From Anaerolineae bacterium (lineage in GTDB: Bacteria > Chloroflexota > Anaerolineae > 4572-78 > NAK82), in contig JAUVRU010000145.1 in assembly GCA_030597485.1 (NCBI GenBank), positions 1 to 6,171 on the forward strand: 6,171 nucleotides of DNA, read 5' to 3'. Made by a program: the position numbers and the translations under genes. The notes under the pieces were generated by a model that was given only the letters and a program-made list of their open reading frames with translations, was not told the origin of the DNA and made no database searches. Below, in pieces: positions 1-5,472 of this stretch (position 1 is the first letter of the stretch; each line of letters starts with the position of its first letter).

Positions 1-757
1 CCACCATCTCGTGGCGAACTTCATCCGCCGTGTCCAACGGACGGGCAGTCACATTCACCACCACCGGCACAGCTGGCGGCTGCACGGGCACCGACTCTAC
101 AACCTGACGAAACTCATCGGTGATGCTGGCCATCAGCGGAGAGTGCGAGGCAATGCTGACCGCCAACCGCTTGACCCGCCGGGCGCCAGCGTCCTGTGCC
201 ATCTCCATTGCCCGCTCCAATGTCTCCCCATCACCCGAGATGACAATCTGGCCTGGAGCGTTGTAGTTTGCCGCCTGCACCACACCCCCCGTTTCTTCAC
301 TGGCACGGTGACAGATGTCGTCCAGGGTATCAGCATCCAACTTGATCACCGCAGCCATCCCGCCAGGGCTGCGCTCACCTGCTTCCTTCATCAGCCGGCC
401 CCGCTCGCGCACCAGGCGCAGCCCGTCACCAAAGGTGAGCACATCAGCTGCGACCAAAGCACTGTACTCACCCAAGCTGTGACCGGCAACAAAGTCGGGC
501 GATACAGACCAGCCAGCGCTCCGGGCAGCACGCAGAGTCGCTATGCTGGCTGCCACAATGGCCGGCTGGGTGTTGTATGTGTCATTGAGGGACTCCTCAG
601 GCCCCTCAAAACACAGCGCTGACAACGAAAAACCCAGAGCATCGTCAGCTTCTGCAAAAACATCGCGAGCAGCAGGGTACGTCTCGGCCAAGTCGTGCCC
701 CATGCCTACGAACTGCGACCCTTGCCCCGGAAACAGAAATGCAACCTTCTCAGTCAT
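1..757 (-). CDS. fabD: malonyl-CoA:ACP transacylase FabD (partial, C-terminus beyond left edge)
   Basis: FabD moves the malonyl group from CoA to acyl carrier protein in the cytoplasm, supplying the extender unit of type II fatty acid synthesis. The first 252 residues are present, of roughly 310 usual for the family. Visible family marks are FPGQGSQ (residues 9-15), the nucleophile elbow GHSLGEYSA (92-100, Ser94), an Arg-rich RERGRLM stretch (117-123) that supplies the malonate-binding Arg, NYNAPGQIVISG (164-175) and the catalytic His205 in ASHSPLM. The conserved Gln near the C-terminus lies off the window. The start is ambiguous. An ATG at 757 gives the usual MTEKVAFLFPG, but GGAGG (770-774) lies 12 bases away. 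An in-frame ATG at 766 gives MRF in front and only 3 bases of spacing. I chose 757 on family length. It is the last visible gene of the leftward operon, about 80 bases after rpmF. The identification is firm; the start is less so. Confidence 0.95.
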   Translation of the reverse strand, partial: MTEKVAFLFPGQGSQFVGMGHDLAETYPAARDVFAEADDALGFSLSALCFEGPEESLNDTYNTQPAIVAASIATLRAARSAGWSVSPDFVAGHSLGEYSALVAADVLTFGDGLRLVRERGRLMKEAGERSPGGMAAVIKLDADTLDDICHRASEETGGVVQAANYNAPGQIVISGDGETLERAMEMAQDAGARRVKRLAVSIASHSPLMASITDEFRQVVESVPVQPPAVPVVVNVTARPLDTADEVRHEMV

Positions 758-837
758 AAATCGCATCTACCTCCACATCGTGACGGCCGCGCCTGACCAC
801 TGCCAGCCACAGCTCGCGAACCCACCACCTTGTGTGC

Positions 838-1035
838 TCACTCGGCGGCAGATTCTTCAACCTCGATCACTTCAACACCCTTGTATGTGCCACAGTTGGG
901 ACAGACGTGATAAGCCAATCTCAGTGAATGACACTGAGGGCACGGCACCATCTGCTCCGTTTTCACGCGCAAGTAGTGCGCGCGTTTCCGATCACGACGA
1001 ATTTTCGACACTTTCCGTTTCGGTAGAGCGCCCAT
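838..1035 (-). CDS. rpmF: 50S ribosomal protein L32
   Basis: L32 is a small structural protein of the large ribosomal subunit. The 65-residue product has the L32 opening MGALPKRKVSKIRR, a basic N-terminal half and a zinc ribbon built from CPQC (32-35) and CPNC (45-48), so this is the zinc-binding (C+) form. The tail is acidic (VEVIEVEESAAE). The frame could be extended to a TTG at 1056, but the Shine-Dalgarno GAGGAG (1045-1050) lies inside that extension, 9 bases before the ATG at 1035. This supports 1035 and the standard protein length. The gene starts 17 bases after the DUF177 stop, the usual DUF177-rpmF pairing, and is probably translated from the same mRNA. Confidence 0.96.
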   Translation of the reverse strand: MGALPKRKVSKIRRDRKRAHYLRVKTEQMVPCPQCHSLRLAYHVCPNCGTYKGVEVIEVEESAAE

Positions 1036-1044
1036 CTTTTTGAA

Positions 1045-1050
1045 CTCCTC
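1045..1050 (-). promoter_or_regulatory. rpmF ribosome binding site (decides the start)
   Basis: GAGGAG on the minus strand sits 9 bases upstream of the ATG at 1035. It falls inside the longer reading frame that would begin with TTG at 1056, which argues against that longer start. Confidence 0.75.
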
Positions 1051-1052
1051 TT

Positions 1053-1622
1053 TCAATCCCCTCGGTCAGATACGCTGGCAATCAGAGGCGCCCAGCGCAA
1101 GTCAATCGTCTCGGTCTCGCAGGTGCAGCTTCCCTGGTCCCGGTTCTGCCCGCAATGAGGGCACAGCCCCTGACAGTCGGGGCGACACACCGGCGAAGTT
1201 GGAAGACCCAGCCACACGTCCTGCCGTACAACTTCGGTTAAGTCAAGAATATGGTGTTCGTCAATCAAATTGGCAACATCTTGGTCCCCATCGTGGGACA
1301 CTACCGCGCCGGATGCAATATCGACCGTCGGTCGGAACTCCTCTTCTATCTCCAGGCAAACCGGCAGGCGGAACTCGGACAGGCACCGCGTGCACTCCAA
1401 CTCCACAGCCGTCTCCAGCCTACCGGTCACCAGTATGCCGTTACCCGCCCGCAGGAACCCTACGTGGCCACGCACCGGGGCCACTATGACCATATTGCCG
1501 TCCAGAGGGAACAGGTCCACCTCAATGTCATAGTCACGACGGGTACCGGTCGGTGACTTGAGCAGTTGAGATACGTTGAACTGCAACCCACCCCAAGCCT
1601 CGCTCGACCGTTTCTCAGACAT
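1053..1622 (-). CDS. DUF177 / YceD family protein (23S rRNA accumulation protein)
   Basis: This family (YceD in E. coli, DUF177 elsewhere) is needed for normal 23S rRNA and 50S subunit levels and is almost always encoded directly before rpmF, as here. The 189-residue product has a central CTRCL motif (77-81) inside a beta-rich stretch followed by an acidic segment. Its C-terminal block has Cys146, Cys150, Cys154, Cys157, Cys166 and Cys168 in the pattern CxxxCxGLCPHCGxN...CxC, then DLRWAPLIAS, which matches the conserved family ending. The Cys pattern suggests metal binding, as in the Cys-rich versions outside proteobacteria. The ATG at 1622 has no Shine-Dalgarno. Instead, a perfect promoter ends 7 bases before it, so the mRNA is probably leaderless. 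The family call is confident; the molecular mechanism is not established. Confidence 0.93.
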   Translation of the reverse strand: MSEKRSSEAWGGLQFNVSQLLKSPTGTRRDYDIEVDLFPLDGNMVIVAPVRGHVGFLRAGNGILVTGRLETAVELECTRCLSEFRLPVCLEIEEEFRPTVDIASGAVVSHDGDQDVANLIDEHHILDLTEVVRQDVWLGLPTSPVCRPDCQGLCPHCGQNRDQGSCTCETETIDLRWAPLIASVSDRGD

Positions 1623-1629
1623 GGCGATG

Positions 1630-1658
1630 ATTATAGGTCAGAGGACCTGTGCTGTCAA
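1630..1658 (-). promoter_or_regulatory. perfect sigma70-type promoter for the DUF177-rpmF-fabD operon, leaderless start
   Basis: On the minus strand, TTGACA (1658-1653), a 17-base spacer and TATAAT (1635-1630) match the housekeeping consensus at all twelve positions with optimal spacing. Seven bases separate the -10 box from the A of the ATG at 1622. Transcription would therefore start at 1622 or 1623, giving an mRNA with no 5' leader. No Shine-Dalgarno precedes this ATG, which fits. Confidence 0.85.
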
Positions 1659-1792
1659 GAACCATATCGCCCGTGTGTGCAGAAGAAATCGGCCCCCTGG
1701 CATGTTGGGCATCCAGCGCCACCGGTTGACCCGCTTGTGAACGTCACCCGGCCTCACGCGGGCGCTCTCTTGGAGCAAAGGAATGGGGAAAC

Positions 1793-1827
1793 GAGAGACC
1801 CGTCCTTCCAAGCAGGACGGGTTTCTT
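1793..1827 (+). terminator. hairpin with terminator-like shape on the plus strand
   Basis: ACCCGTCCT (1798-1806) and AGGACGGGT (1814-1822) form nine perfect pairs around a 7-base loop. As plus-strand RNA the stem extends outward to 14 pairs using two G-U wobbles (1797:1823 and 1793:1827), and the 3' side is T-rich (TTTCTTCT). The T tract is short and partly used in the stem, and no plus-strand gene lies upstream, so termination is uncertain. On the minus strand the hairpin is followed by CTCTCG, with no T run. Confidence 0.3.
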
Positions 1828-1829
1828 CT

Positions 1830-1892
1830 CCAGCTGCCTGCCACCCACTCGGGGCCCCGGTCCCACCAGCTGTCATCTGGCAGGGCATCTGG
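1830..1892. repeat. long inverted repeat, 13 pairs
   Basis: On the plus strand CCAG-C-TGCC-TGCCA (1830-1843) pairs with TGGCA-G-GGCA-T-CTGG (1878-1892), giving 13 pairs with one mismatch and one bulged base. The 34-base apical loop contains the palindrome CGGGGCCCCG (1850-1859). Confidence 0.6.
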
Positions 1893-1933
1893 AAGCAACT
1901 GGGTATCTGTCTCAAGCAAGGTGCAATTGGTTT

Positions 1934-1993
1934 CACCTTGAGCCAGGAACTGGAGACGCCTCCAAGATGAGAGCACACCCTGGCTCAAAGGTG
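1934..1993. repeat. long inverted repeat, 14 pairs with one bulged base
   Basis: The arm 1934-1947 (CACCTTGAGCCAGG) is complementary to 1979-1993 except for one extra A at 1989. Inside the loop a second small hairpin, TGGAG/CTCCA (1951-1955 and 1960-1964), closes on the four bases ACGC. Two alternative pairings compete with it: 1917-1923 with 1934-1940 (7 bp) and 1979-1984 with 1993-1998 (6 bp). Confidence 0.65.
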
Positions 1994-2063
1994 CCAGGCC
2001 ATCGTCAAGTGCAAGTCAGGGACTCAGGTTATGCCGAGCAATGGCGGAAAGAAGGGCAGGTGA

Positions 2064-2591
2064 CTACGCGCTATCCTCCCCTGGGGACGCTTCCGGCTGC
2101 CCCTCGCCTGTATCCTTCCGGCTCCTGGCCTCTCGACCCCGGAAGGCGACAGAACGTTCCACCTGCTGAATGCCGTTGCGCACGGTAGTGATGAGCCTGA
2201 GCAACTGCTCTTCCATTTCACTAAGCACTTCCATCACATAGGCATCAGCATCCGCCTTCACTATCTCGGCAGACCGGTAGGCTTCCGCGATGATCCCATC
2301 AGCTTCAGACTTGGCCAGCTTCGCCACTTCCTCCTCGGAAGTCATCTGGCCCACCTGATCCTGCGCCAGAGACACAACCCGATCGGCCTCCTGCTGAGCC
2401 TGCTCCAACAGACGCTCGCGTTCGGCACCGATTCTCCTGGCTTGTTTGACCTCATCGGGGATGGAGATTCGCATCTGGTCAATTATGTCCAGAAAGGCAT
2501 CCTCCTGGACCATCACGTTCGACGTGAAAGGGATTCGCCAGCCATTGCTGAGCATTGTCTCCAACCGATCAACGAGGTGGAGGATGTCCAT
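2064..2591 (-). CDS. SepIVA/DivIVA-like coiled-coil protein
   Basis: The 175-residue soluble product starts MDILHLVDRLETML, continues with a short globular-looking part (WRIPFTSNVMVQEDAFLDIIDQMRISIPDEV, about 18-48), then a long charged helix rich in Glu, Gln, Arg and Ala (about 48-115, predicted coiled coil), a final helical block ADADAYVMEVLSEMEEQLLRLITTV (113-137) and a polar disordered tail. From memory, this order of segments resembles mycobacterial SepIVA (Rv2927c), a DivIVA-type division and envelope factor with a similar N-terminal block and a similar YVxxxLxExEE-type end, but with a longer coiled coil. SepIVA is also encoded beside a DUF177 gene. The coiled coil could attract ATP synthase subunit b or E annotations by composition; there is no membrane segment. 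ATG at 2591 is chosen because AAGGGG (2600-2605) lies 8 bases upstream; a GTG at 2600 would overlap that site. Function is inferred. Confidence 0.8.
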   Translation of the reverse strand: MDILHLVDRLETMLSNGWRIPFTSNVMVQEDAFLDIIDQMRISIPDEVKQARRIGAERERLLEQAQQEADRVVSLAQDQVGQMTSEEEVAKLAKSEADGIIAEAYRSAEIVKADADAYVMEVLSEMEEQLLRLITTVRNGIQQVERSVAFRGREARSRKDTGEGQPEASPGEDSA

Positions 2592-2623
2592 GGTGATCAC
2601 CCCTTCCGATTTGTTATGTCACT

Positions 2624-2652
2624 ATTATATTGGCATAATGGGATTCTGTCAA
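2624..2652 (-). promoter_or_regulatory. perfect sigma70-type promoter for the SepIVA-like gene
   Basis: On the minus strand TTGACA (2652-2647), a 17-base spacer and TATAAT (2629-2624) are all exact consensus. The -35 box begins 3 bases after the fumC stop codon (2655-2657). The expected start is near 2617-2619, giving a leader of about 26 bases that contains AAGGGG as the ribosome binding site. Confidence 0.85.
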
Positions 2653-2654
2653 TG

Positions 2655-4055
2655 TCACCGCGCCAGTATCCCACCCTCGGCCATACGTCGGGGATCAAGC
2701 AGGCGATCCAGTTCCTCCGGCCCCAGATCCGTCATCTCCGCGGCCACATCCTCGATGCGACGTCCCTCGGCATACGCCCGCTTGGCGATTTGAGCCGCCT
2801 TGTCGTAGCCGATGACTGGCGTCAACGCCGTCACCAGAATCGGATTTCGTCCGATCAGATCGTCGATGTGCTTACGGTTGATAGTGAAGCTGGCCACAGC
2901 TTTCTCCGCCAGCAGCCCGGCAGCATTTCCCAGAATGGTGATGGACTGAAGCACGTTGTGCTTGATGAGCGGCATCATGACGTTCAGTTCGAAATTGCCG
3001 CGCCCATTGCCAATCGTTACCGCCACGTCGTTTGCAATCACCTGACCGCATACCATCATCATCGCTTCACAGATGACAGGGTTGATCTTGCCGGGCATGA
3101 TGCTGGACCCCGGTTGCAGGGCTTCCAGCGTGATCTCCCCCAAACCGGCGATTGGGCCACTGTTCATCCAGCGCAAATCATTGGCGATCTTCAGCAATGA
3201 CGAGGCGCTCGTCTTCAGATGACCACTGAGCTCGGTAACCGTATCCAGGGCTGCCTGGGCCGCGAAGTGATTGTCGCTTTCCACAAAAGGAAGTCCTGTG
3301 CTCACCGCCAGTTCGGCCGCCACACCCTGCCCGAACTGGGGATGCGCGTTGAGGCCTGTCCCCACCGCGGTGCCGCCAATCGCCAGCCTCGCCAAACGAG
3401 GCAGGCAGCTTTCGACTCTCTCGATACACTGTGTTACCTGATAGGCCCAGCCACCGATTTCCTGGCTCAACTGAACAGGCATGGCATCCATCAGGTGGGT
3501 ACGCCCTGTCTTGACCACACCTTCCCCTGCTTCTGCCCGCTCTTCCAGTCGGGCACTCAGCTGGCGCAGCCCGGGCAGGAGTATCTCGAGCACCTGGAGA
3601 TACGCGCTCACGTGAACGGCAGTGGGAATCACGTCATTCGAGGACTGGCTCATGTTCACGTGATCATTGGGATGCACCAATTTGGAACCCAAATCGCCAC
3701 CCAGGATTTGGGTCGCCCGGTTGGCGACCACCTCGTTGGCATTCATGTTGGTAGAGGTTCCAGAACCGGTCTGGAAGATGTCGATGGGGAAATGATCGTC
3801 CCACCGCCCTGTTGCCACCTCTTCAGCTGCCTGCTGAATCACGAGCGCCTTCTCGGCATCCAGCAGGCCCAGCTCGGCGTTGACTATGGCCGCTGCCCCT
3901 TTGATCAAGCCAAGAGCCCGGATGAACACGCGGGAGAAACGAATCCCACTCACGGGGAAGTTCTCAACTGCTCGCTGCGTTTGTGCACCGTACAGTGCTC
4001 CTGCCGGAACCTGCACCTCACCCAGCGAATCGCGCTCAATACGGTATTCCGCCAT
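2655..4055 (-). CDS. fumC: class II fumarate hydratase (fumarase C)
   Basis: Fumarase C interconverts fumarate and L-malate in the TCA cycle without an iron-sulfur cluster. The 466-residue product is full length for the family and collinear with E. coli FumC. Motifs seen are GAQTQR (23-28), the substrate loop GSGTSTNMN (97-105), HPNDHVN (128-134), SQSSND (136-141), TGRTHLMDAMP (183-193, His187), GGTAVGTGLN (227-236) and the superfamily signature GSSIMPGKINP (316-326), with Ser318, Lys323 and Asn325. His in GRTH, where aspartases have Gln, favours fumarase. Met replaces the Gln common in GRTHLQD. The frame opens further to 4100, but the ATG at 4055 is preceded by AAAGGAGG (4061-4068) with 5-base spacing. 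It is divergent from cofD and has its own promoter. Confidence 0.96.
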   Translation of the reverse strand: MAEYRIERDSLGEVQVPAGALYGAQTQRAVENFPVSGIRFSRVFIRALGLIKGAAAIVNAELGLLDAEKALVIQQAAEEVATGRWDDHFPIDIFQTGSGTSTNMNANEVVANRATQILGGDLGSKLVHPNDHVNMSQSSNDVIPTAVHVSAYLQVLEILLPGLRQLSARLEERAEAGEGVVKTGRTHLMDAMPVQLSQEIGGWAYQVTQCIERVESCLPRLARLAIGGTAVGTGLNAHPQFGQGVAAELAVSTGLPFVESDNHFAAQAALDTVTELSGHLKTSASSLLKIANDLRWMNSGPIAGLGEITLEALQPGSSIMPGKINPVICEAMMMVCGQVIANDVAVTIGNGRGNFELNVMMPLIKHNVLQSITILGNAAGLLAEKAVASFTINRKHIDDLIGRNPILVTALTPVIGYDKAAQIAKRAYAEGRRIEDVAAEMTDLGPEELDRLLDPRRMAEGGILAR

Positions 4056-4060
4056 TGAAG

Positions 4061-4068
4061 CCTCCTTT
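4061..4068 (-). promoter_or_regulatory. fumC ribosome binding site (decides the start)
   Basis: AAAGGAGG on the minus strand lies 5 bases before the ATG at 4055. It falls inside the longer possible frame and so fixes the start at 4055, not at the upstream candidate near 4100. Confidence 0.85.
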
Positions 4069-4074
4069 GGCATC

Positions 4075-4117
4075 GCTGCCACAGACCGCTGGTTCACCAC
4101 CAGCGGCCAGCGGCAGC
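4075..4117 (-). promoter_or_regulatory. hairpin in the fumC 5' leader
   Basis: CCGCTGG (4106-4100 on the minus strand) pairs with CCAGCGG (4092-4086) over seven bases with a 7-base loop. An outer stem GCTGCC/GGCAGC (4117-4112 with 4080-4075) closes it across an internal loop. A tandem copy of the 7-base unit (CCAGCGGCCAGCGG on the plus strand, 4100-4113) lets the upper stem slip by one unit. The structure ends 6 bases from the ribosome binding site, so it could affect translation. Confidence 0.45.
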
Positions 4118-4163
4118 ATCGAGAAAAAGAGACCGCGAAAGAGCCTGATCATCACTGCGTGGA

Positions 4164-4192
4164 ATTATAGTCCTTTGTTCAACATTCCACAA
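4164..4192 (-). promoter_or_regulatory. fumC promoter
   Basis: On the minus strand a perfect TATAAT (4169-4164) lies 17 bases after TTGTGG (4192-4187), which matches the first three bases of the -35 consensus. The predicted start is near 4157, giving a leader of about 100 bases that carries the hairpin at 4075-4117. Confidence 0.65.
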
Positions 4193-4253
4193 CTTTTGCG
4201 CCGCCCTGCCGTCATCATCCCGGAGACAGGCCGACGCCCGGCACACTCCCGCT

Positions 4254-4283
4254 TTGGGGAATGACAGCATGTCGGTGTATACT
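4254..4283 (+). promoter_or_regulatory. possible cofD promoter
   Basis: TATACT (4278-4283) matches the -10 consensus at five of six positions. The best -35 is a weak TTGGGG (4254-4259) at 18-base spacing. Transcription would start near 4290, leaving a leader of about 86 bases. It is clearly weaker than the leftward promoters in the window. Confidence 0.4.
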
Positions 4284-4293
4284 CATTGCTGAC

Positions 4294-4357
4294 GTCGGCC
4301 CGTTGCTCTCTCAGTTGGCAAGCACCGCAACCGTGCACAACAAAGCCTGGGGCCGGC
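4294..4357 (+). promoter_or_regulatory. stem-loop in the cofD 5' leader
   Basis: GTCGGCCC (4294-4301) pairs with GGGCCGGC (4350-4357) over eight positions, one of them U-G. A small internal hairpin, GCAC/GTGC (4322-4336), lies inside. The stem closes 3 bases before the AAGGAG ribosome binding site at 4361. It is too short to assign to a riboswitch class. Confidence 0.3.
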
Positions 4358-4376
4358 AACAAGGAGAGGTCGGTCA

Positions 4377-5402
4377 ATGAATGAGCCAACATCCCCATCC
4401 CTCATCCCCGGTCAGACCCCATCGCAGACGCTGCCAGCGAACAAACCGAGCGTCGGTGACAGCGGCGTGAAAGTCACAGCCTTGCTCGGCGGGGTAGGTG
4501 GGGCCAAGCTGGCCTGGGGTCTGGCCCAATTGCTGCCGCCTCAGCACCTCACCCTCATCGTTAACACTGCCGATGATTTTGAGCATCTGGGTCTGCACAT
4601 CTCCCCTGATCTGGACACAGTGATGTACACGCTGGCCAATCTGGCCAATCCACAGACAGGGTGGGGGATTCGAGACGAATCGTGGAACATGATGGCCATG
4701 TTGGGCCGGTATGCGGGACCTACGTGGTTCCGTCTGGGTGATGGGGACCTGGCCACACATTTGCTGCGTAGTTCATGGCTACACGAAGGATTCCCGTTGA
4801 CCTGGATCACCCGTGAGCTGTGCAAACTGTTGGGCGTGCGCCATACAGTGCTGCCCATGACTGATGCCCCGGTCCGCACCGTTGTTGATACTGACGAAGG
4901 ATCGCTCTCTTTCCAGGAGTACTTCGTCCGTCACCAATGGCAGCCGATTGTGAGATCGATACACTTCAAGGGGATTGAATCCGCCCAGCCCACCCAGGAG
5001 GTGGTGGCTTCATTGCGCGCTGCTGATGTGATCCTCTTTTGTCCCTCTAATCCCTTTGTCAGCCTGGACCCCATCCTGGCGCTGCCAGCAATCCGCCGCA
5101 TGCTGGCTGCCAGCCGCGTGCCCAGGGTAGCTGTCTCTCCCATTGTAGCAGGGCAGGCCATCAAGGGGCCAACGGCCAAGATAATGCGGGAACTGGGACT
5201 GGAAATCTCTCCGGTCACCGTGGCCCAGCGGTACCGGGATTTGCTGACCGGCTTTGTGCTGGACCGGCAGGATGAGGCCATGCGGGCGACCGTCGCAACT
5301 GAACTGGGCCTCCATCCCCTGGTGACCGATACTGTCATGCAGTCGGACGCAGCCCGCATCCAGCTGGCACGCCAGGTGCTGGAATTCGCCGCCCAACCGT
5401 GA
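4377..5402 (+). CDS. cofD: F420 phosphotransferase CofD (2-phospho-L-lactate / PEP transferase)
   Basis: CofD (FbiA in mycobacteria) transfers the phospho-lactyl or phosphoenolpyruvyl group from the GDP-activated donor to the deazaflavin Fo, giving F420-0 or dehydro-F420-0. The 341-residue product shows the nucleotide loop LLGGVGGAKLA (36-46), NTADDFEHLGLHISPDLDTVMY (63-84, Fo/metal-binding Asp region), GWGIRDESW (95-103) and WFRLGDGDLATH (117-128), all diagnostic of the family. Residues 1-30 are a Pro/Ser/Thr-rich extension ahead of the usual start of the fold. The ATG at 4377 is kept because AAGGAG (4361-4366) precedes it, with fairly long 10-base spacing. An internal GTG at 4467 would give the bare core. 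It sits 70 bases upstream of cofC on the same strand and is probably co-transcribed with it. Confidence 0.95.
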   Translation: MNEPTSPSLIPGQTPSQTLPANKPSVGDSGVKVTALLGGVGGAKLAWGLAQLLPPQHLTLIVNTADDFEHLGLHISPDLDTVMYTLANLANPQTGWGIRDESWNMMAMLGRYAGPTWFRLGDGDLATHLLRSSWLHEGFPLTWITRELCKLLGVRHTVLPMTDAPVRTVVDTDEGSLSFQEYFVRHQWQPIVRSIHFKGIESAQPTQEVVASLRAADVILFCPSNPFVSLDPILALPAIRRMLAASRVPRVAVSPIVAGQAIKGPTAKIMRELGLEISPVTVAQRYRDLLTGFVLDRQDEAMRATVATELGLHPLVTDTVMQSDAARIQLARQVLEFAAQP

Positions 5403-5410
5403 TGCAATCA

Positions 5411-5425
5411 AGTGTCACGGATACT
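5411..5425 (+). other. short hairpin between cofD and cofC
   Basis: AGTGTC (5411-5416) and GATACT (5420-5425) form six pairs, one of them G-U, around the loop ACG. No T run follows, so it is unlikely to terminate transcription. It may be an mRNA-stability or spacer structure, or chance. Confidence 0.25.
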
Positions 5426-5472
5426 GTTAACTTCACATCACGCATTGCGATTCGCCCACCGGGCATTCTGTA

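Larger units (their letters stand above)
1793..1993. ncRNA. candidate structured RNA or 3'UTR element, strand uncertain
   Basis: Four stem-loops lie within 200 bases: a 14-bp stem with one bulged A (1934-1993), a 7-bp stem (1917-1940), a 13-bp stem with one mismatch and one bulge (1830-1892) and a 9- to 14-bp hairpin (1793-1827). The 7-bp stem shares bases 1938-1940 and 1934-1937 with the 14-bp stem, so the two exclude each other, as in a switch. If read leftward, the element lies in the 3' region of the SepIVA-like transcript and upstream of the DUF177 promoter. Wobble pairs disagree about the strand: the 1793-1827 hairpin is longer as plus-strand RNA, while the 1830-1892 stem gains a pair as minus-strand RNA. 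I do not recognise a T-box, 6S RNA, tmRNA, RNase P RNA or SRP RNA. It could also be a palindromic intergenic repeat. Confidence 0.35.
1659..2063. other. gene-free gap between the SepIVA-like and DUF177 genes
   Basis: About 400 bases carry no convincing protein. Reading frames on both strands here start at non-ATG codons or lack ribosome binding sites, and their products (for example one rich in Trp and Arg on the minus strand) resemble no family I know. The 1793-1993 part is dense in strong inverted repeats and is listed separately. The 1659-1790 part shows only weak pairings, such as CCCGC with GCGGG around 1729-1762. The right end, just past the stop of the SepIVA-like gene, has no clear terminator. 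Confidence 0.6.

Noticed and set aside
11..622. 203-codon plus-strand reading frame at the left edge
   Set aside because: It is the complement of fabD, whose conserved motifs are intact on the minus strand.
1793..1860. T-box leader: minus-strand GGGTGGCA followed by a CCCGTCC/GGACGGG hairpin
   Set aside because: The 14-base T-box core (GGGTGGNACCGCGG type) is matched only in its first eight bases, no stem I specifier loop is evident, and the next leftward gene is DUF177 with its own promoter, not an amino acid or tRNA synthetase gene.
1638..1988. 116-codon reading frame on the minus strand across the gap
   Set aside because: It starts at a TTG with no ribosome binding site, runs through the structured element and through the DUF177 promoter, and its Trp/Arg/Pro-rich product resembles nothing known.
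2064..2591. ATP synthase subunit b or E annotation for the coiled-coil protein
   Set aside because: It has no N-terminal membrane helix and no neighbouring ATP synthase genes. The resemblance would come from Glu/Ala/Lys-rich helix composition alone.
2442..3200. 252-codon plus-strand reading frame spanning the SepIVA-like gene and fumC
   Set aside because: It is antisense to two supported genes and runs across their promoter, has no family resemblance, and is best explained as a shadow frame.
2655..4055. Aspartate ammonia-lyase instead of fumarase
   Set aside because: The superfamily signature is shared, but GRTH with His187 and the overall collinearity with E. coli FumC favour fumarase; aspartases carry GRTQ at this site.
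3219..4058. 279-codon plus-strand reading frame opposite fumC
   Set aside because: It is antisense to a full-length, motif-complete fumarase. Composition is His/Cys/Gln-rich as expected for the complement of a GC-rich gene, and it lacks a recognisable domain.
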